The notes under the pieces were generated by a model that was not told where the DNA came from, ran no database searches, and was given only the letters and a program-made list of their open reading frames with translations. A stretch of 35,268 nucleotides of DNA from Candidatus Geothermincola primus. Its GTDB lineage: Bacteria > Actinomycetota > Geothermincolia > Geothermincolales > Geothermincolaceae. The stretch spans positions 1 through 35,268 of the forward strand of contig JACVIX010000020.1 in assembly GCA_015711725.1 (NCBI GenBank), given 5' to 3'. The position numbers and the translations under genes are program-made. This document shows, one piece after another, positions 1-9,003 of this stretch (its first letter is position 1; every line of letters begins with the position of its first letter).

Positions 1-176
1 TGAGGCATGACTATGTCCAGTATGATTAGGTCCACCGAACTCTCGGTGGCGAACTGGAGCGCCTCTCTTCCGTCCCTAGCCTGTAACACCTCAAAACCCT
101 CGCCCTCAAGCAGTTCGGCGATGAGCCTCCTGATGTGAACGTCGTCGTCCGCTACCAGTATCGATTTCTTACCCAT
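1..176 (-). CDS. Response regulator receiver domain, 5' part (runs off the window)
   Basis: Read on the minus strand from ATG at 176, the first 58 codons give a CheY-like receiver: MGKKSILVADDDVHIRRLI, with the acidic pocket DDD at residues 10-12, and the phospho-acceptor Asp near residue 55 in LIILDIVMP. Receivers of this type are phosphorylated by a sensor kinase and switch an attached or partner output. The start is supported by AAAGGTGAT about 7 bases upstream. The C-terminus, and so any DNA-binding or enzymatic output domain, lies outside the window, and no kinase is visible on this side. Confidence 0.88.
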   Translation of the reverse strand, partial: MGKKSILVADDDVHIRRLIAELLEGEGFEVLQARDGREALQFATESSVDLIILDIVMP

Positions 177-939
177 ACCTGATCACCTTTGTCTCTAATG
201 AATTAGTCGGATGAAAATAGCCGTCACTTTAACCGAAATCAACGCTGCTATAGCGCTTCATCAAAACTTCCATAATCGCTTAATACCATCGTCCACGAAC
301 CCTTAACCATATTTTGATACAGTCCATACTCAATATCAAATATGCACTCAATGTAGAATTTCCCTTGGCCGCGGCCCCCATGATTCTTTCTCCCGCGACC
401 TCCACATTAAATCTTTGTAAACGGTTTGTTTCGCATACTGTCTCAGATTACATATAATGTTGGTTTGGTATCGGTGCCATCTCCTCCAGATGACGAAAAT
501 GAACCTCTACCGTCGTCTTCCCTTTTTCCATTATCCAAAACATCCAGTAACGCCTCGCACGTTTTTAACAGTCAAACATATTTCTACATATTGTTATTAA
601 TTAATGCGCTCCGCATATCACCCACATATGCGAGATCTCATTTCCCACTTTGATAGCGGACTTCACCATAGTGGCGGGAAAGCGATAAAAGCGTTTTTAC
701 CACCGCGGGAACCATCAGAGATGCCCGTTGCTCAGGCTTATAGGAAGTAATAAGATAAAAGAGTTATTATCTCTCAAGTTCAGCGGTACGATAAATAAAA
801 GCTAGGCGAGGCCTTATCTACGAAGTATAGGCGACGATCCGACAGCCAACGCACGTGGCCTCAATGATATCTCTAATTGTTCTTTCGCCTGATGCTTGAA
901 AAAAGGATAGAAACGCCTGTCTGGAGGTAAAGGATTACG
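177..939. other. Gap without an intact gene
   Basis: The 763 bases between the divergent response regulator and the hydrolase hold no frame I can support. A 75-codon plus-strand frame at 426-653 has Ser/Pro-rich, non-protein-like composition and no ribosome binding site. Minus-strand scraps around 560-730 read as short coding-like pieces interrupted by stops, possibly an eroded gene, but I cannot name one. The promoter of the divergent regulator should lie near 180-260. Confidence 0.5.
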
Positions 940-1695
940 ATGGTTAATGGCAGTGGACGCCTGGTCTCTTTGCTGGATGACCTCTACCTTATCAGAGGGA
1001 CCCTGGGATCCAATGTATATCTGATAACCAACAGCTTCCCGGCACTGGTGGATGCCGGCTTCCCCCTGGATAAGATAGCCATTCGTCGCGCCTTAAAAGA
1101 GGGGGGGCGCCGTTCCGATAACCTGTCCATGATAGTCGCCACACATTACCATGGAGATCACGTAGGAGCCATTTCCGCGCTACAGAACAGCACAATGATA
1201 AAATCCGCTATCCACGAAGATGATGCCCCCTTCGCTAGAGGCGAGATTCCTCTGGAGAGGTTCAAAGTGGATTTACTGCGTACTCTCTATTACCGATCCC
1301 TCTGGCCATTATTTAAATACCGCCACTTCCGGGTGGACCTGGTCCTAAGAGAGGGTGATTTTCTTGATCTTCTGGGGGGGTTGGAGGTTATACATACCCC
1401 CGGTCACAGCCTGGGCAGCATCTGTCTATATCAGAAAGATAAGAAGATTCTCTTCAGCGGCGATCTAATCAGAAACGAGAAGGGGATACTGGAGGGGCCA
1501 CCTCCCAATTTCACGCCCCAACCCTGGCGGGCCATAGAATCCTTAAATAAGATCGCCCAACTCGACTTCGATATCCTCTTGCCCGGCCACGGAATCCCCA
1601 TCCTAAAGGGGGCGGGAAAGAGATTCAGGGCCCTGCTGCATTCAAGGCAAATTTGGCCCCTCGATCTTCAACCAACGAAGAATTCTTCCTCGTAA
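940..1695 (+). CDS. MBL-fold metallo-hydrolase
   Basis: A 251-residue metallo-beta-lactamase-fold hydrolase. The metal-binding signature THYHGDH is at residues 68-74 (His69, His71, Asp73, His74). The later ligands follow in order: His156 in TPGHS, Asp175 in FSGD and His217 in LPGHG. This set binds two metals, as in glyoxalase II-like and RNase Z-like hydrolases; the substrate is not evident. There is no signal peptide, so it should be cytoplasmic. The start is supported by GGAGGT 11 bases upstream. It stands alone between two gaps, so no operon context helps. Thioester or lactone hydrolysis is likely for the family, but that is inference. Confidence 0.85.
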   Translation: MVNGSGRLVSLLDDLYLIRGTLGSNVYLITNSFPALVDAGFPLDKIAIRRALKEGGRRSDNLSMIVATHYHGDHVGAISALQNSTMIKSAIHEDDAPFARGEIPLERFKVDLLRTLYYRSLWPLFKYRHFRVDLVLREGDFLDLLGGLEVIHTPGHSLGSICLYQKDKKILFSGDLIRNEKGILEGPPPNFTPQPWRAIESLNKIAQLDFDILLPGHGIPILKGAGKRFRALLHSRQIWPLDLQPTKNSSS

Positions 1696-2113
1696 GGGCA
1701 ATGACATCATTACCTGGAAGCGTGAAAAAACCAGGAGCTCGCAGGAAATTGATGGCAATACCCGCTGGTTGAGATTTAATCTCAGCGATACAAGGTCACA
1801 ACCTGCCTAGAGAAGGGGCTCGATCATCGATTTTTCGTCTTATCGCTCTACGCCCCGCCTCAACTCGAAAAGGAAGTAAAAGTGCCGGTCTGTGCCAGTG
1901 GGTCTTTGCTTGTTCTCTTAAATTAATTTCCCTGCCCGTCCTCCCTTCGCTGACACAGGGTTTATTTGTCGTATCCCAAGGATAAAATGTGAATTGTTTC
2001 GTGTTTAGATTTTTCTACCTGGAATAGCCAAATAGGCGAAATTGATAAGAGAAAGGGAGCTCTCGCTTTCGATGGACTAGTTCGCTTAGCCGAAGAAGGG
2101 GGGAAATTAAGAG
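1696..2113. other. Gap without a gene
   Basis: These 418 bases hold no supported gene. A short perfect palindrome, TGAGATT-T-AATCTCA at 1770-1784, could be a weak 3' hairpin of the upstream gene, but no T-run follows it. The leader of the next gene contains a purine-rich stretch ending in the ribosome binding site AAGGGGGG. Confidence 0.4.
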
Positions 2114-3184
2114 ATGGGAAAGCTGGGTGTGGGCATCATAGGCTGTGGTCGCATCTTCGACCTGCACATGCTAGGTTACAGAGGAAGGGAGACCGAACAA
2201 GTCCTGGCCATCGCCGATATTTCCGAGGCGGCATTGGAATCGAGAGCGGCCGCCTATGGGATAGAAAAGAAATATACCGACTATCGCCATCTGCTCGAGG
2301 ATGAAGAGATCCACCTAGTTGAGATACTCACTCCGCATCATCTTCACTTTCAGATGTGCATGGACGCTATTCAAGCGGGAAAGCATGTATCCCTCCAGAA
2401 GCCCCCAACCTTGAGGGTGGATGAACTGGACCGGCTGATAGAAATGGCTAAAAGCAAGGGAACCGTTTTAAGAATCTATGAGAATTTTATCTTCTACCCT
2501 CCCATAGTCAAAGCCAAGGAACTGGTGGAGGAAGGCGCCATCGGCACGCCCATCAACATCCGGATGCGTTCCCTTGCCGGGTCCGCCCAGGGTGGTTGGG
2601 AAGTCCCCTTGGAATCCTGGGCTTGGAGGGTTAGAGAGGAGACCTGCGGCGGAGGTCCCTTCGTCTTCGACGATGGGTACCACAAGTTTTCCATTGCCAT
2701 CTTCCTAATGGGAGACGTGGAAAAAGTCCATTCCTGGATGGACAGAACCCAGGTGATTGAGGATGTCTATGTGGACGCTCCCAGTATCTGCACCTGGAAA
2801 CATGTGGAGGAAAAGCGCTATGGGAGCTTGGACTTTACCTGGAGTTACGACATGTATATTAAATCCAAATATTACGCTCAAGATGATCGGGTGGAAATCA
2901 CAGGCACGGAGGGAGTGGTCTGGGTCACCAGGGGGCACGGGAATATGTTGGACATTCCCCCAGTCCTGCTCTACCGCGACGGGAAACTGACCGCCTTCAC
3001 TAATATCCAGACCGACTGGGGTATCAGTTTCCAGGAGTGTACCAGGCACCTCCTTAACGCATTGCGGGAAGGCTCCCCTCCCCGATTAAGCGGTCAGGAG
3101 GCCAGGAGGATTCTTCAGTTCGCCTTGGCCGCGATACGATCGGCGAGGGAAGGACGGGAGGTGAGACTGGACGAGATAAACTAG
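2114..3184 (+). CDS. Gfo/Idh/MocA-family NAD(P)-dependent oxidoreductase
   Basis: A 356-residue sugar-dehydrogenase-like protein of usual family length. The N-terminal Rossmann fold carries GIIGCGRI at residues 7-14. The catalytic Lys is K96 in QKPPT, the variant of the family EKP motif. The second-domain motif DDGYH is at 186-190, where Asp and His line the active site in characterised members. Members oxidise or reduce hydroxyls of sugars, inositols or related compounds with NAD(P); the substrate here cannot be read. The start is supported by AAGGGGGG about 9 bases upstream. The gene is followed closely by a small membrane protein on the same strand, so the two may be co-transcribed. Confidence 0.88.
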   Translation: MGKLGVGIIGCGRIFDLHMLGYRGRETEQVLAIADISEAALESRAAAYGIEKKYTDYRHLLEDEEIHLVEILTPHHLHFQMCMDAIQAGKHVSLQKPPTLRVDELDRLIEMAKSKGTVLRIYENFIFYPPIVKAKELVEEGAIGTPINIRMRSLAGSAQGGWEVPLESWAWRVREETCGGGPFVFDDGYHKFSIAIFLMGDVEKVHSWMDRTQVIEDVYVDAPSICTWKHVEEKRYGSLDFTWSYDMYIKSKYYAQDDRVEITGTEGVVWVTRGHGNMLDIPPVLLYRDGKLTAFTNIQTDWGISFQECTRHLLNALREGSPPRLSGQEARRILQFALAAIRSAREGREVRLDEIN

Positions 3185-3235
3185 GCTATAAACTACTTCA
3201 TCGGGAAAACGTGAATGAGAAAAGGAGGAGGCTCA

Positions 3236-3679
3236 TTGGGGAAAATATCCTACTATTTATTAGCTTTCCTAGTCGGCGGCACTATAGCGGTTCACCTCTC
3301 CATGAACGCGGACGTGGGCGCCAAGCTGGGCAACCCACGCGCCGCGAATGCCGTATTTTGGATAATTGGGGCGGTGGTGGCCACTGTCATCTGGCTAGCC
3401 AGCCCTAACCGGTCGGCGATTACCGCTATCGGGAAGATAAATCCTGCATTGCTGTTGGCCGGCGTTCTGGGAGCGTCTCTGGTGTTAGCCACCGCGGTAA
3501 TCATACCGAAAATCGGCGCTGGGCCGGCAAACGTAACCCTGCTTGCCGCGCAACTGATAACAGCCGTGGCAATCAGCCATCTCGGTCTATGGAGCAGCCC
3601 CCAACAGAGCATAACCGTCATCAAGATAGCGGGTATGGTGATCATGGCCGGCGGAGCCTCTCTAGCCATACTCTTCTGA
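3236..3679 (+). CDS. DUF606/YdcZ-like DMT-type small membrane protein
   Basis: A small integral membrane protein with about five hydrophobic helices. It has the repeated Gly/Ala-rich pattern of the DUF606 (YdcZ) branch of the drug/metabolite transporter superfamily, including NADVGAKLGNPRAANAVFW after the first helix. Function is unproven; this branch is thought to export small molecules, often as two halves, and the 147 residues here are one half. I chose TTG at 3236 because AAAGGAGG sits 7 bases before it. The in-frame ATG at 3215 would add seven residues (MRKGGGS) but has no ribosome binding site and would translate the Shine-Dalgarno itself. The end is 37 bases from a convergent lipoprotein gene. 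Confidence 0.75.
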   Translation: MGKISYYLLAFLVGGTIAVHLSMNADVGAKLGNPRAANAVFWIIGAVVATVIWLASPNRSAITAIGKINPALLLAGVLGASLVLATAVIIPKIGAGPANVTLLAAQLITAVAISHLGLWSSPQQSITVIKIAGMVIMAGGASLAILF

Positions 3680-3716
3680 AAGAGGACGCGGTGCGAAACT
3701 AAGTTATGAGACGCGG

Positions 3717-4373
3717 TCACTTCTGCACTTCGATAATCAGCCTGGGGGGACTGAGCAATTCTAGCACTCGGTAAGGGGTCCTCTTGGCTAAGCCTATCAG
3801 AAGAATTAAGGTGTTGTCCTCATAGGGATTGACGAACCTGACCTGCTTGATGACATCCAGTCCAGGGTGAATATCCTGCTGACCGGTATATACCAGGATG
3901 TAGCCACCTGGAGGAGAGATATCAACGAAGGAGGAGTTACAGGCAAGATCCACCCAGTGAGTGCCCTCAACCGGTACCATGTTACCCTCCAGATCTAGAT
4001 AAGGAAGTATCCCATATCCAGTATGATATCTGGGAATACCGGTGCCAGGATTTATCTTCTGCCCCACGAACTCAAGCACCACTCTCTCTGAATCCGCAAG
4101 GTTCTCAAATTTTATATCTCTGAGAATCATTATCTCCTCGCTGCCCCCGAAGAGAGGGGAATATACGTAGGGTTTACCTTCCCCCGCTTGATACTCCCCA
4201 GAGTCCTCTTTTTCGCCAGCGAAATCCTCCGCGAGGCTCTCGTCCTTTAACCAGGCGCCGCCCTCCTGCTGTCCATTCCCACATCCATGCAAAAAAAACG
4301 CGCTTGTTGAGGCGAGCAGCAGGGCGGAGAGGCAGAAGATGGTGGTTCTCTTCGCTCTTTCCGTCTTAAGCAT
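3717..4373 (-). CDS. Lipoprotein with AMIN-like domain
   Basis: About 218 residues. A basic N-terminus and hydrophobic helix lead into a lipobox-like FFLHGC (Cys near residue 31), so it is probably lipid-anchored outside the membrane. A charged linker follows, then a beta-rich domain with RVVLEFVG and a Y-x-x-x-Y-G-I-L-P stretch. This resembles AMIN-like domains of actinobacterial lipoproteins, which are thought to bind cell-wall material. Two adjacent ATGs lie at 4376 and 4373; GGGAGGTGAG sits 7 bases before the second and only 4 before the first, so I prefer 4373. Histidine at -2 of the lipobox is unusual. It is convergent with the membrane protein upstream; no partner is evident. Confidence 0.7.
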   Translation of the reverse strand: MLKTERAKRTTIFCLSALLLASTSAFFLHGCGNGQQEGGAWLKDESLAEDFAGEKEDSGEYQAGEGKPYVYSPLFGGSEEIMILRDIKFENLADSERVVLEFVGQKINPGTGIPRYHTGYGILPYLDLEGNMVPVEGTHWVDLACNSSFVDISPPGGYILVYTGQQDIHPGLDVIKQVRFVNPYEDNTLILLIGLAKRTPYRVLELLSPPRLIIEVQK

Positions 4374-4462
4374 CATCTCACCTCCCTAACTGCGGTGGCC
4401 CTTCACTCAATCAATATTCCTCCCTTTTACATTATACAAATTAATGGGGACGTGAGATTAAG

Positions 4463-4644
4463 CTGCGGAAAAATTATTGAATCCGAGAGCCGATTCTTCC
4501 TATTGCCCACAATCAACAGCTTTATCTTCTTGGGCGCAGAAGAAATGCTAAATTTAAGAGGCCGATTCTTCTGAGAAAAAAGGTCCACGCCAAACTGACT
4601 ACCTATCTCGCAGAAGAAATGCCAAATTTAAGAGGCCGATTCTT
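4463..4644. repeat. Two 36-bp direct repeats plus a degenerate third, CRISPR-like spacing
   Basis: Copies at 4535-4570 and 4609-4644 begin CGCAGAAGAAATG and end AAGAGGCCGATTCTT; they differ at one base. A third unit at 4463-4498 matches only in its last ten bases (GCCGATTCTT) and is otherwise degenerate. The intervening segments are 36 bp (4499-4534) and 38 bp (4571-4608) and unrelated to each other. This geometry resembles a tiny CRISPR array with a decayed terminal repeat, but no cas gene is in the window and the repeat family is not one I recognise. A short interspersed repeat is an equal possibility. Confidence 0.55.
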
Positions 4645-4783
4645 ATCCTTTCCGCAAATTGTGTTTATCCGGCAGGATATCGGATGGGTTTTCTATTTTT
4701 CCCTCCAAAAGAGCGCCTGAATATGTGTTTTAAAATATATATAAATTTTAAAGTCGGGAGTGCCCTTACTCAAAAACGTTTAG

Positions 4784-4807
4784 GGCGATGACAAACAATC
4801 GCCTTTT
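4784..4807 (+). terminator. Weak terminator-like hairpin
   Basis: GGCGAT at 4784-4789 pairs with ATCGCC at 4798-4803 across an 8-base loop and is followed by TTTT. It could end a transcript coming from upstream on the plus strand, but no gene on that strand precedes it closely. Confidence 0.3.
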
Positions 4808-4959
4808 GATAGTGCCCTCAACGCAAATCTAAAGAGGCGGCGCGGCAGCTCATTCGGATTTACGGGCGGAGCAAATTCGGCATTCATGGTTTTTTACGGC
4901 AAGCGCCACCCATATTAATATATAGACATCTAGCGGTCGAGGCGTTCCCGAGGTTCCGA

Positions 4960-4988
4960 TTTACAGTTTATAAATCCTTTGGTATTAT
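4960..4988 (+). promoter_or_regulatory. Promoter of the FHA gene; predicts a leaderless transcript
   Basis: TTTACA (4960-4965), a 17-base spacer, then TATTAT (4983-4988). The six-base gap CTTCTT places the expected transcription start on the A of the ATG at 4995. No Shine-Dalgarno lies upstream of that ATG, unlike most genes here, which fits a leaderless mRNA. Confidence 0.55.
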
Positions 4989-4994
4989 CTTCTT

Positions 4995-5318
4995 ATGGCG
5001 TTTCTGAAGATAGCCGGGAGTAACGATATCATCAAGCTAGAGGGAAAAGCGGAATTCGTGCTTGGCCGCAGCGATGTCACCTCACAGTCCTTTCCCGACA
5101 TAGATTTAACTCCTTACGGTGCCGAGGACAAAGGAGTATCCCGTTATCACGCCAAACTGATACTTCTAGGCAAACAGCTCAACTACGTCATGGATATGTC
5201 CAGCACCAACGGGACTTCCCTCAACGGCGAACCGCTGGAACCCTTGCGCCATTGGCCCATCTCCAACGGGGACAAACTGGAGCTTGGTAACCTGAAGCTC
5301 ACTTTCCATGAGGAATAG
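4995..5318 (+). CDS. Stand-alone FHA-domain protein
   Basis: A 107-residue protein that is almost exactly one forkhead-associated domain. It carries the phosphothreonine-binding residues: GRSD near residues 25-28, the GVSRYHAKL segment around 47-55, and STNGTSLNG around 69-77, ending in the expected LGNLKLTF strand. FHA domains bind phosphothreonine peptides, so this is probably a soluble adaptor read-out for a Ser/Thr kinase. The kinase 338 bases downstream on the same strand is the obvious partner. There is no ribosome binding site, and the promoter positions suggest leaderless expression. No other domain is attached. Confidence 0.88.
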   Translation: MAFLKIAGSNDIIKLEGKAEFVLGRSDVTSQSFPDIDLTPYGAEDKGVSRYHAKLILLGKQLNYVMDMSSTNGTSLNGEPLEPLRHWPISNGDKLELGNLKLTFHEE

Positions 5319-5340
5319 AATCTCTTCCCAAAACTTAAGC

Positions 5341-5389
5341 GACCCTCTATATGTCCTTGACCCCGTATGTTGACCCTGTATGTATCCTT
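5341..5389. repeat. Short imperfect triple repeat between FHA and kinase genes
   Basis: Three adjacent units start GACCC at 5341, 5359 and 5372, and each contains TATGT. On the minus strand this reads as repeated GGGTC followed by A or GC. It could be a small operator cluster or simple slippage; nothing else in the 338-base gap suggests a gene. Confidence 0.35.
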
Positions 5390-5656
5390 AAATATTTCCT
5401 TCGCCACCAGACATGAGCAATGAGCGCTTTTCTCTTCTCTCCCTCGCGTCGGCAACCATTCCCAACTATTCCAATCGTACACGAAATCTGAAAAAGAAAA
5501 ACACTCGAGCATGAGTAAGACTATCCGTTTTAAATTGTATGTTAAAGGGCTGGGGTTAATGGTTTTCCTTTTTCCCCATGCAACTAATGTTGCCAGTATA
5601 TTGGTCGATATTTTAATTAAAGAAAGATTCAATATAGCTGGGAAAGATATGATACT

Positions 5657-7330
5657 ATGGCAGCGCGATATCGTATCATCAGAAGAATAGGTGCCGGAGG
5701 TATGGGCAGGGTATACCTATCCTACGACAACGTGCTGGAAAGGGAGGTTGCCCTGAAAGAACTACACATACCTGAGCACATGAGTGAAGATGATCGCATG
5801 GAACTGCAGCAGCGCTTCCAACTGGAAGCAAAAGCCGCTGCTCGACTGAGCCATCCCCATATAGTAACCGTCCACGACATCATCGTCACCAAGGATTTCT
5901 ATTTCATAGTCATGGAGTATATTCCCGGAAAGACTTTGGGGGAAATAATCAAAGAAAGGGTATTAAACCATACCGAACTCCTAAGCATAGCCCCCATGAT
6001 TTGCGACGCCTTGGGTTACGCTCATAGCCAGGGGGTTATCCATCGAGATGTCAAACCGGACAATATCCTGGTATTGGAGAATGGGAACGTCAAAGTAACC
6101 GATTTCGGCATCGCCAAGCTGCGCATGAGCAGAGGGGCAACCCAAACCGGATCCATCACCGGTACTCCGAACTATCTAGCACCCGAATTAATCCTTAACC
6201 AACCCTATGATCATCGAGTGGATATATTCAGCCTAGGGGTAACCTTTTACGAGCTGCTAACCGGACGCCCTCCATTCGACGCAGAAAACGACTACAGTAT
6301 CCTTTACAAGCTGGTCTCCGAGAAACCCAGGCCTTTACTGGAAATCTGTCCCGATCTCCCTTTATCTCTGGTGGCGGTGATCGACAAAGCGCTAGAAAAA
6401 GAGCCGGGGAAACGTTTCTCCGACATGGGGGAGATGAAAGAGGCGCTGATGCGCGTGCGGGCAGAGATCGGTTTGGACGCTTCGGTAGAAAAGGAGAAGC
6501 AGGCGGAGGGCTTCGATAAGGACCTTGCTCTGAAAAGAGAGCTGGACTCGGCGAAGAGTCTCAGCGAGGTGGGACCGGTGGAATACGAGCCATCTGGACA
6601 ATTCGCTTTTCATAACGACCCCCAGTGGAGGGAGCTCATCGCTCGTATATACAATAAAGAAACCGAGGAGGAAACCATCTCCGAGGAGGCGTCATTCGCA
6701 GCTGCTTCATCTTCCGGATCAATCCGCTTGAAGACCATGCCCACCTATGAGGAGGCCAACCTATATTACTCCAGCCAAACCAATGGGAGACCCACCCCAA
6801 CCCGGCTCCCTAAAACATCCTCCGCCTCCCCTGTAGGCGCTAATCAGCCCTCATACCAGGCGGCGGTCGCGGACAAATCCTCCCCCACCGGTTTGGAACG
6901 GCTCTCCGTGGAGCTGGTGAGCTGGAGCGCCGCCAATATAGTGCTGGCGCTACTAGTCATTCTCTCGGTTGAGTTGCCCTGGATCAAACCTTTCTTCCCC
7001 ACCCTAATAACCCAGTACGGAATCAAGTTTCCAGAGGGGATCGCTTTAATAATCCTAATGTCGACGATAATCCTATCCAACGCCCTTCTCCTTATCGGGC
7101 TGGGAAACAGATTTCGCTGGGCTCATCTTATGGGAGCAATCGCCATCGTCTCCATTCTGTTATTCCTTTCATTTCTGGGCATTAGATTGATGATGGGCAT
7201 AGGCGTCAAGGAAGCGGCGGACAAGGGTGCATTGGCGCGACTAGGGTTGGGGGGCTGGGGTTTGTGGCTGGGTCTCATCTCCAGCGTAGGCGTTTACCTA
7301 TGCGGCCGAAAGGTACAACGTTGCCTTTAA
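5657..7330 (+). CDS. Membrane-bound Hanks-type Ser/Thr protein kinase
   Basis: A 557-residue protein. The kinase domain spans residues 5-265 with all key elements: glycine loop GAGGMGRVY (12-20), Lys34 in VALK, Glu57 in helix C, HRDVKPDN (catalytic Asp131), DFG (149-151) and APE (175-177). It should be an active eukaryote-like kinase. A charged, then Pro/Ser/Thr-rich, linker of about 150 residues leads to four hydrophobic segments in the last 140 residues. It is thus anchored by a C-terminal four-helix bundle, with no PASTA or other extracellular sensor repeats. A stop codon two codons before the ATG at 5657 fixes the start, although the ribosome binding site is weak. The upstream FHA protein is its likely phosphopeptide reader. 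Confidence 0.92.
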   Translation: MAARYRIIRRIGAGGMGRVYLSYDNVLEREVALKELHIPEHMSEDDRMELQQRFQLEAKAAARLSHPHIVTVHDIIVTKDFYFIVMEYIPGKTLGEIIKERVLNHTELLSIAPMICDALGYAHSQGVIHRDVKPDNILVLENGNVKVTDFGIAKLRMSRGATQTGSITGTPNYLAPELILNQPYDHRVDIFSLGVTFYELLTGRPPFDAENDYSILYKLVSEKPRPLLEICPDLPLSLVAVIDKALEKEPGKRFSDMGEMKEALMRVRAEIGLDASVEKEKQAEGFDKDLALKRELDSAKSLSEVGPVEYEPSGQFAFHNDPQWRELIARIYNKETEEETISEEASFAAASSSGSIRLKTMPTYEEANLYYSSQTNGRPTPTRLPKTSSASPVGANQPSYQAAVADKSSPTGLERLSVELVSWSAANIVLALLVILSVELPWIKPFFPTLITQYGIKFPEGIALIILMSTIILSNALLLIGLGNRFRWAHLMGAIAIVSILLFLSFLGIRLMMGIGVKEAADKGALARLGLGGWGLWLGLISSVGVYLCGRKVQRCL

Positions 7331-7578
7331 CGATGCCAGAGCCACGCCAAAATCTATCTAAAGAAAAATGAGAGTCTGGAATCGCCGAAAAGAGATATCC
7401 AACTCTTTCGAGGGCGCACCTCCTATAACGCTCCTTCAAGCCACGAATCAGGCGAGGAACCCATCGTCACCACAGAAAAGAGAGCCTTGACGACTAGCTC
7501 CATATAGAATGTGGGCTGGATACACAAATTACAATCCCTTGAGCGAGGGGCGCCGAGCCTAAACCATGCAATATCTCA

Positions 7579-8469
7579 CTAACCTTGCAGATATTTCTGG
7601 AGAAAATCTGCCTCCAACCTCACTACTTCTTCGAACGGCTCCCCGGAATATACCTGAAAGTGCCCCACCGGTAGGCTAATCATGGTGGCCTTCTCCATTC
7701 TTTCGGCAGTCCTCTTTACCGCTGAAGGGGGTATCAAAGTATCTTTCTCCGCCCTTATGATCAGCGCGGGACACGTCACCCGGTCCGCGTGGGCGATGGG
7801 TCGATAAAAGGTTGCCAAGAGAGCGGCACGAGCAGGACATTCATTTTTCCAAGCGGATCCCTCGGGCACTAAAGCGAGATAACCGTCCTCGCAATCTGGC
7901 TTGTTCATCATGGCGAAGGTATCCGGCGAAGCTACCACAGGCACGTAGTGAGGGGCCTTGCGGGTTGGGATGGTGAGCATGTCCCTAAGCCCCTCCCACG
8001 TGGCCCTTATGGCGAACCTCATCCCTAGATAAGTGGCGGTTGCCAATCCATCCACGAAAGGCACCTGCGAGACTATGGCGGCGACGCCTCTGTCTCTGGA
8101 AGCCTGCACTATCACATGGCCTCCGCTGAAGGAACTGCCCCATAAAGCTATCCTTTTTCCATCAACCTCTTTTAAGCCCCGCACGTGAGCTATAGCCGCC
8201 TCCCAATCCTGGTTGTGCCTGAAAGGATGAACCAAATTTCTAGGCTCCCCATCGCTTGCACCGAAATTGCGATAATCGAAGAGATACGCCGCGATACCTC
8301 TTTGCAGAAATCTCTCCGCGAACGCCTCTAGCCCAAAGGTCTTTTCCGCCGCGAATCCATGTGCCATTATCACCACCGGGGGCTTCTCCGTGACCTCCGG
8401 AAGATACAGCTTGCCGGAACATCTGGTGCCCTTACTCTGGAAATCAGAATCCATACTCTTAAAAGTCAT
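7579..8469 (-). CDS. Alpha/beta hydrolase (dienelactone hydrolase/peptidase-like)
   Basis: A 296-residue cytoplasmic alpha/beta-hydrolase. It has the oxyanion segment VIMAHGF (residues 33-39), DYRNFGASDG typical of this superfamily, and a nucleophile elbow GSSFSGG. The acid is Asp in AEKDTLIP and the His is in GHFQVY near the C-terminus, so the triad looks complete. Members hydrolyse esters, lactones or peptides; no specific substrate can be read. The start at 8469 is supported by GGAGGTGG about 8 bases upstream. It is a single gene with gaps on both sides. Confidence 0.86.
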   Translation of the reverse strand: MTFKSMDSDFQSKGTRCSGKLYLPEVTEKPPVVIMAHGFAAEKTFGLEAFAERFLQRGIAAYLFDYRNFGASDGEPRNLVHPFRHNQDWEAAIAHVRGLKEVDGKRIALWGSSFSGGHVIVQASRDRGVAAIVSQVPFVDGLATATYLGMRFAIRATWEGLRDMLTIPTRKAPHYVPVVASPDTFAMMNKPDCEDGYLALVPEGSAWKNECPARAALLATFYRPIAHADRVTCPALIIRAEKDTLIPPSAVKRTAERMEKATMISLPVGHFQVYSGEPFEEVVRLEADFLQKYLQG

Positions 8470-9003
8470 GGGGGAACCACCTCCAATCGCAACTGCTAAA
8501 CCGCGCCTGATATCGCCTCTTAAGCGTTTATCTTCCCCGGAAGGAAAAATTTCGCGACAAGCTACATATTTTGCATTTCCCGGTCATATTTGATTTCGCT
8601 CCAAACCATTAAGAATATTTTACAGAAAGTATAAGCAAGTGGGCATTGTTTCCTTTATTTATCCCAGGGTTTATATTGTGGCGATATCTTTGAGCAGCGA
8701 GACACTTATTCCTTGACTTTTGAGAATTATCACAATAAAACCACCAGGCTATCTTGTCTTGCTTGAAGGCAAAAGTAGTGAATTGGTTCAATTTTTATAT
8801 ATCTATATCCGTACAGCGCATACTATCCCCTCGCATATATAACAAACTTCCACTATCTCATCCAATACGGCAGAAACCGTGAATCGCAGTACCTCTTTTA
8901 CCCTAAAATGAATAGAGGAATTTACCCGCAAGAGGTATAATAACGTTAGGGAAGCAAAATCATTATCGCCTGCAAAAAATCCACCTCAAAGGAGCTGAGA
9001 TTC
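8470..9003. other. Divergent intergenic region
   Basis: This gap separates the hydrolase (minus) from the membrane-anchored hypothetical (plus) and should hold both promoters. An inverted repeat, TACCTCTT at 8890-8897 and AAGAGGTA at 8930-8937, overlaps a perfect TATAAT at 8936-8941. No good -35 box lies 17 bases upstream of that hexamer. No gene is supported here. Confidence 0.45.

Noticed and set aside
426-653. 75-codon open frame as a small gene
   Set aside because: No ribosome binding site, Ser/Pro-rich low-complexity composition and no recognisable domain.
1880-1925. Cobalamin-riboswitch-like CCCACTGGCACAG on the minus strand
   Set aside because: The conserved core elements of the riboswitch are absent and no B12 gene is downstream on that strand.
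2705-3049. Minus-strand 114-codon frame inside the Gfo/Idh/MocA gene
   Set aside because: Antisense shadow of a clear coding region.
3685-3717. GACGCGGT direct repeat between the convergent genes at 3.7 kb
   Set aside because: Only eight bases, one copy overlaps a stop codon, and no inverted symmetry; probably chance.
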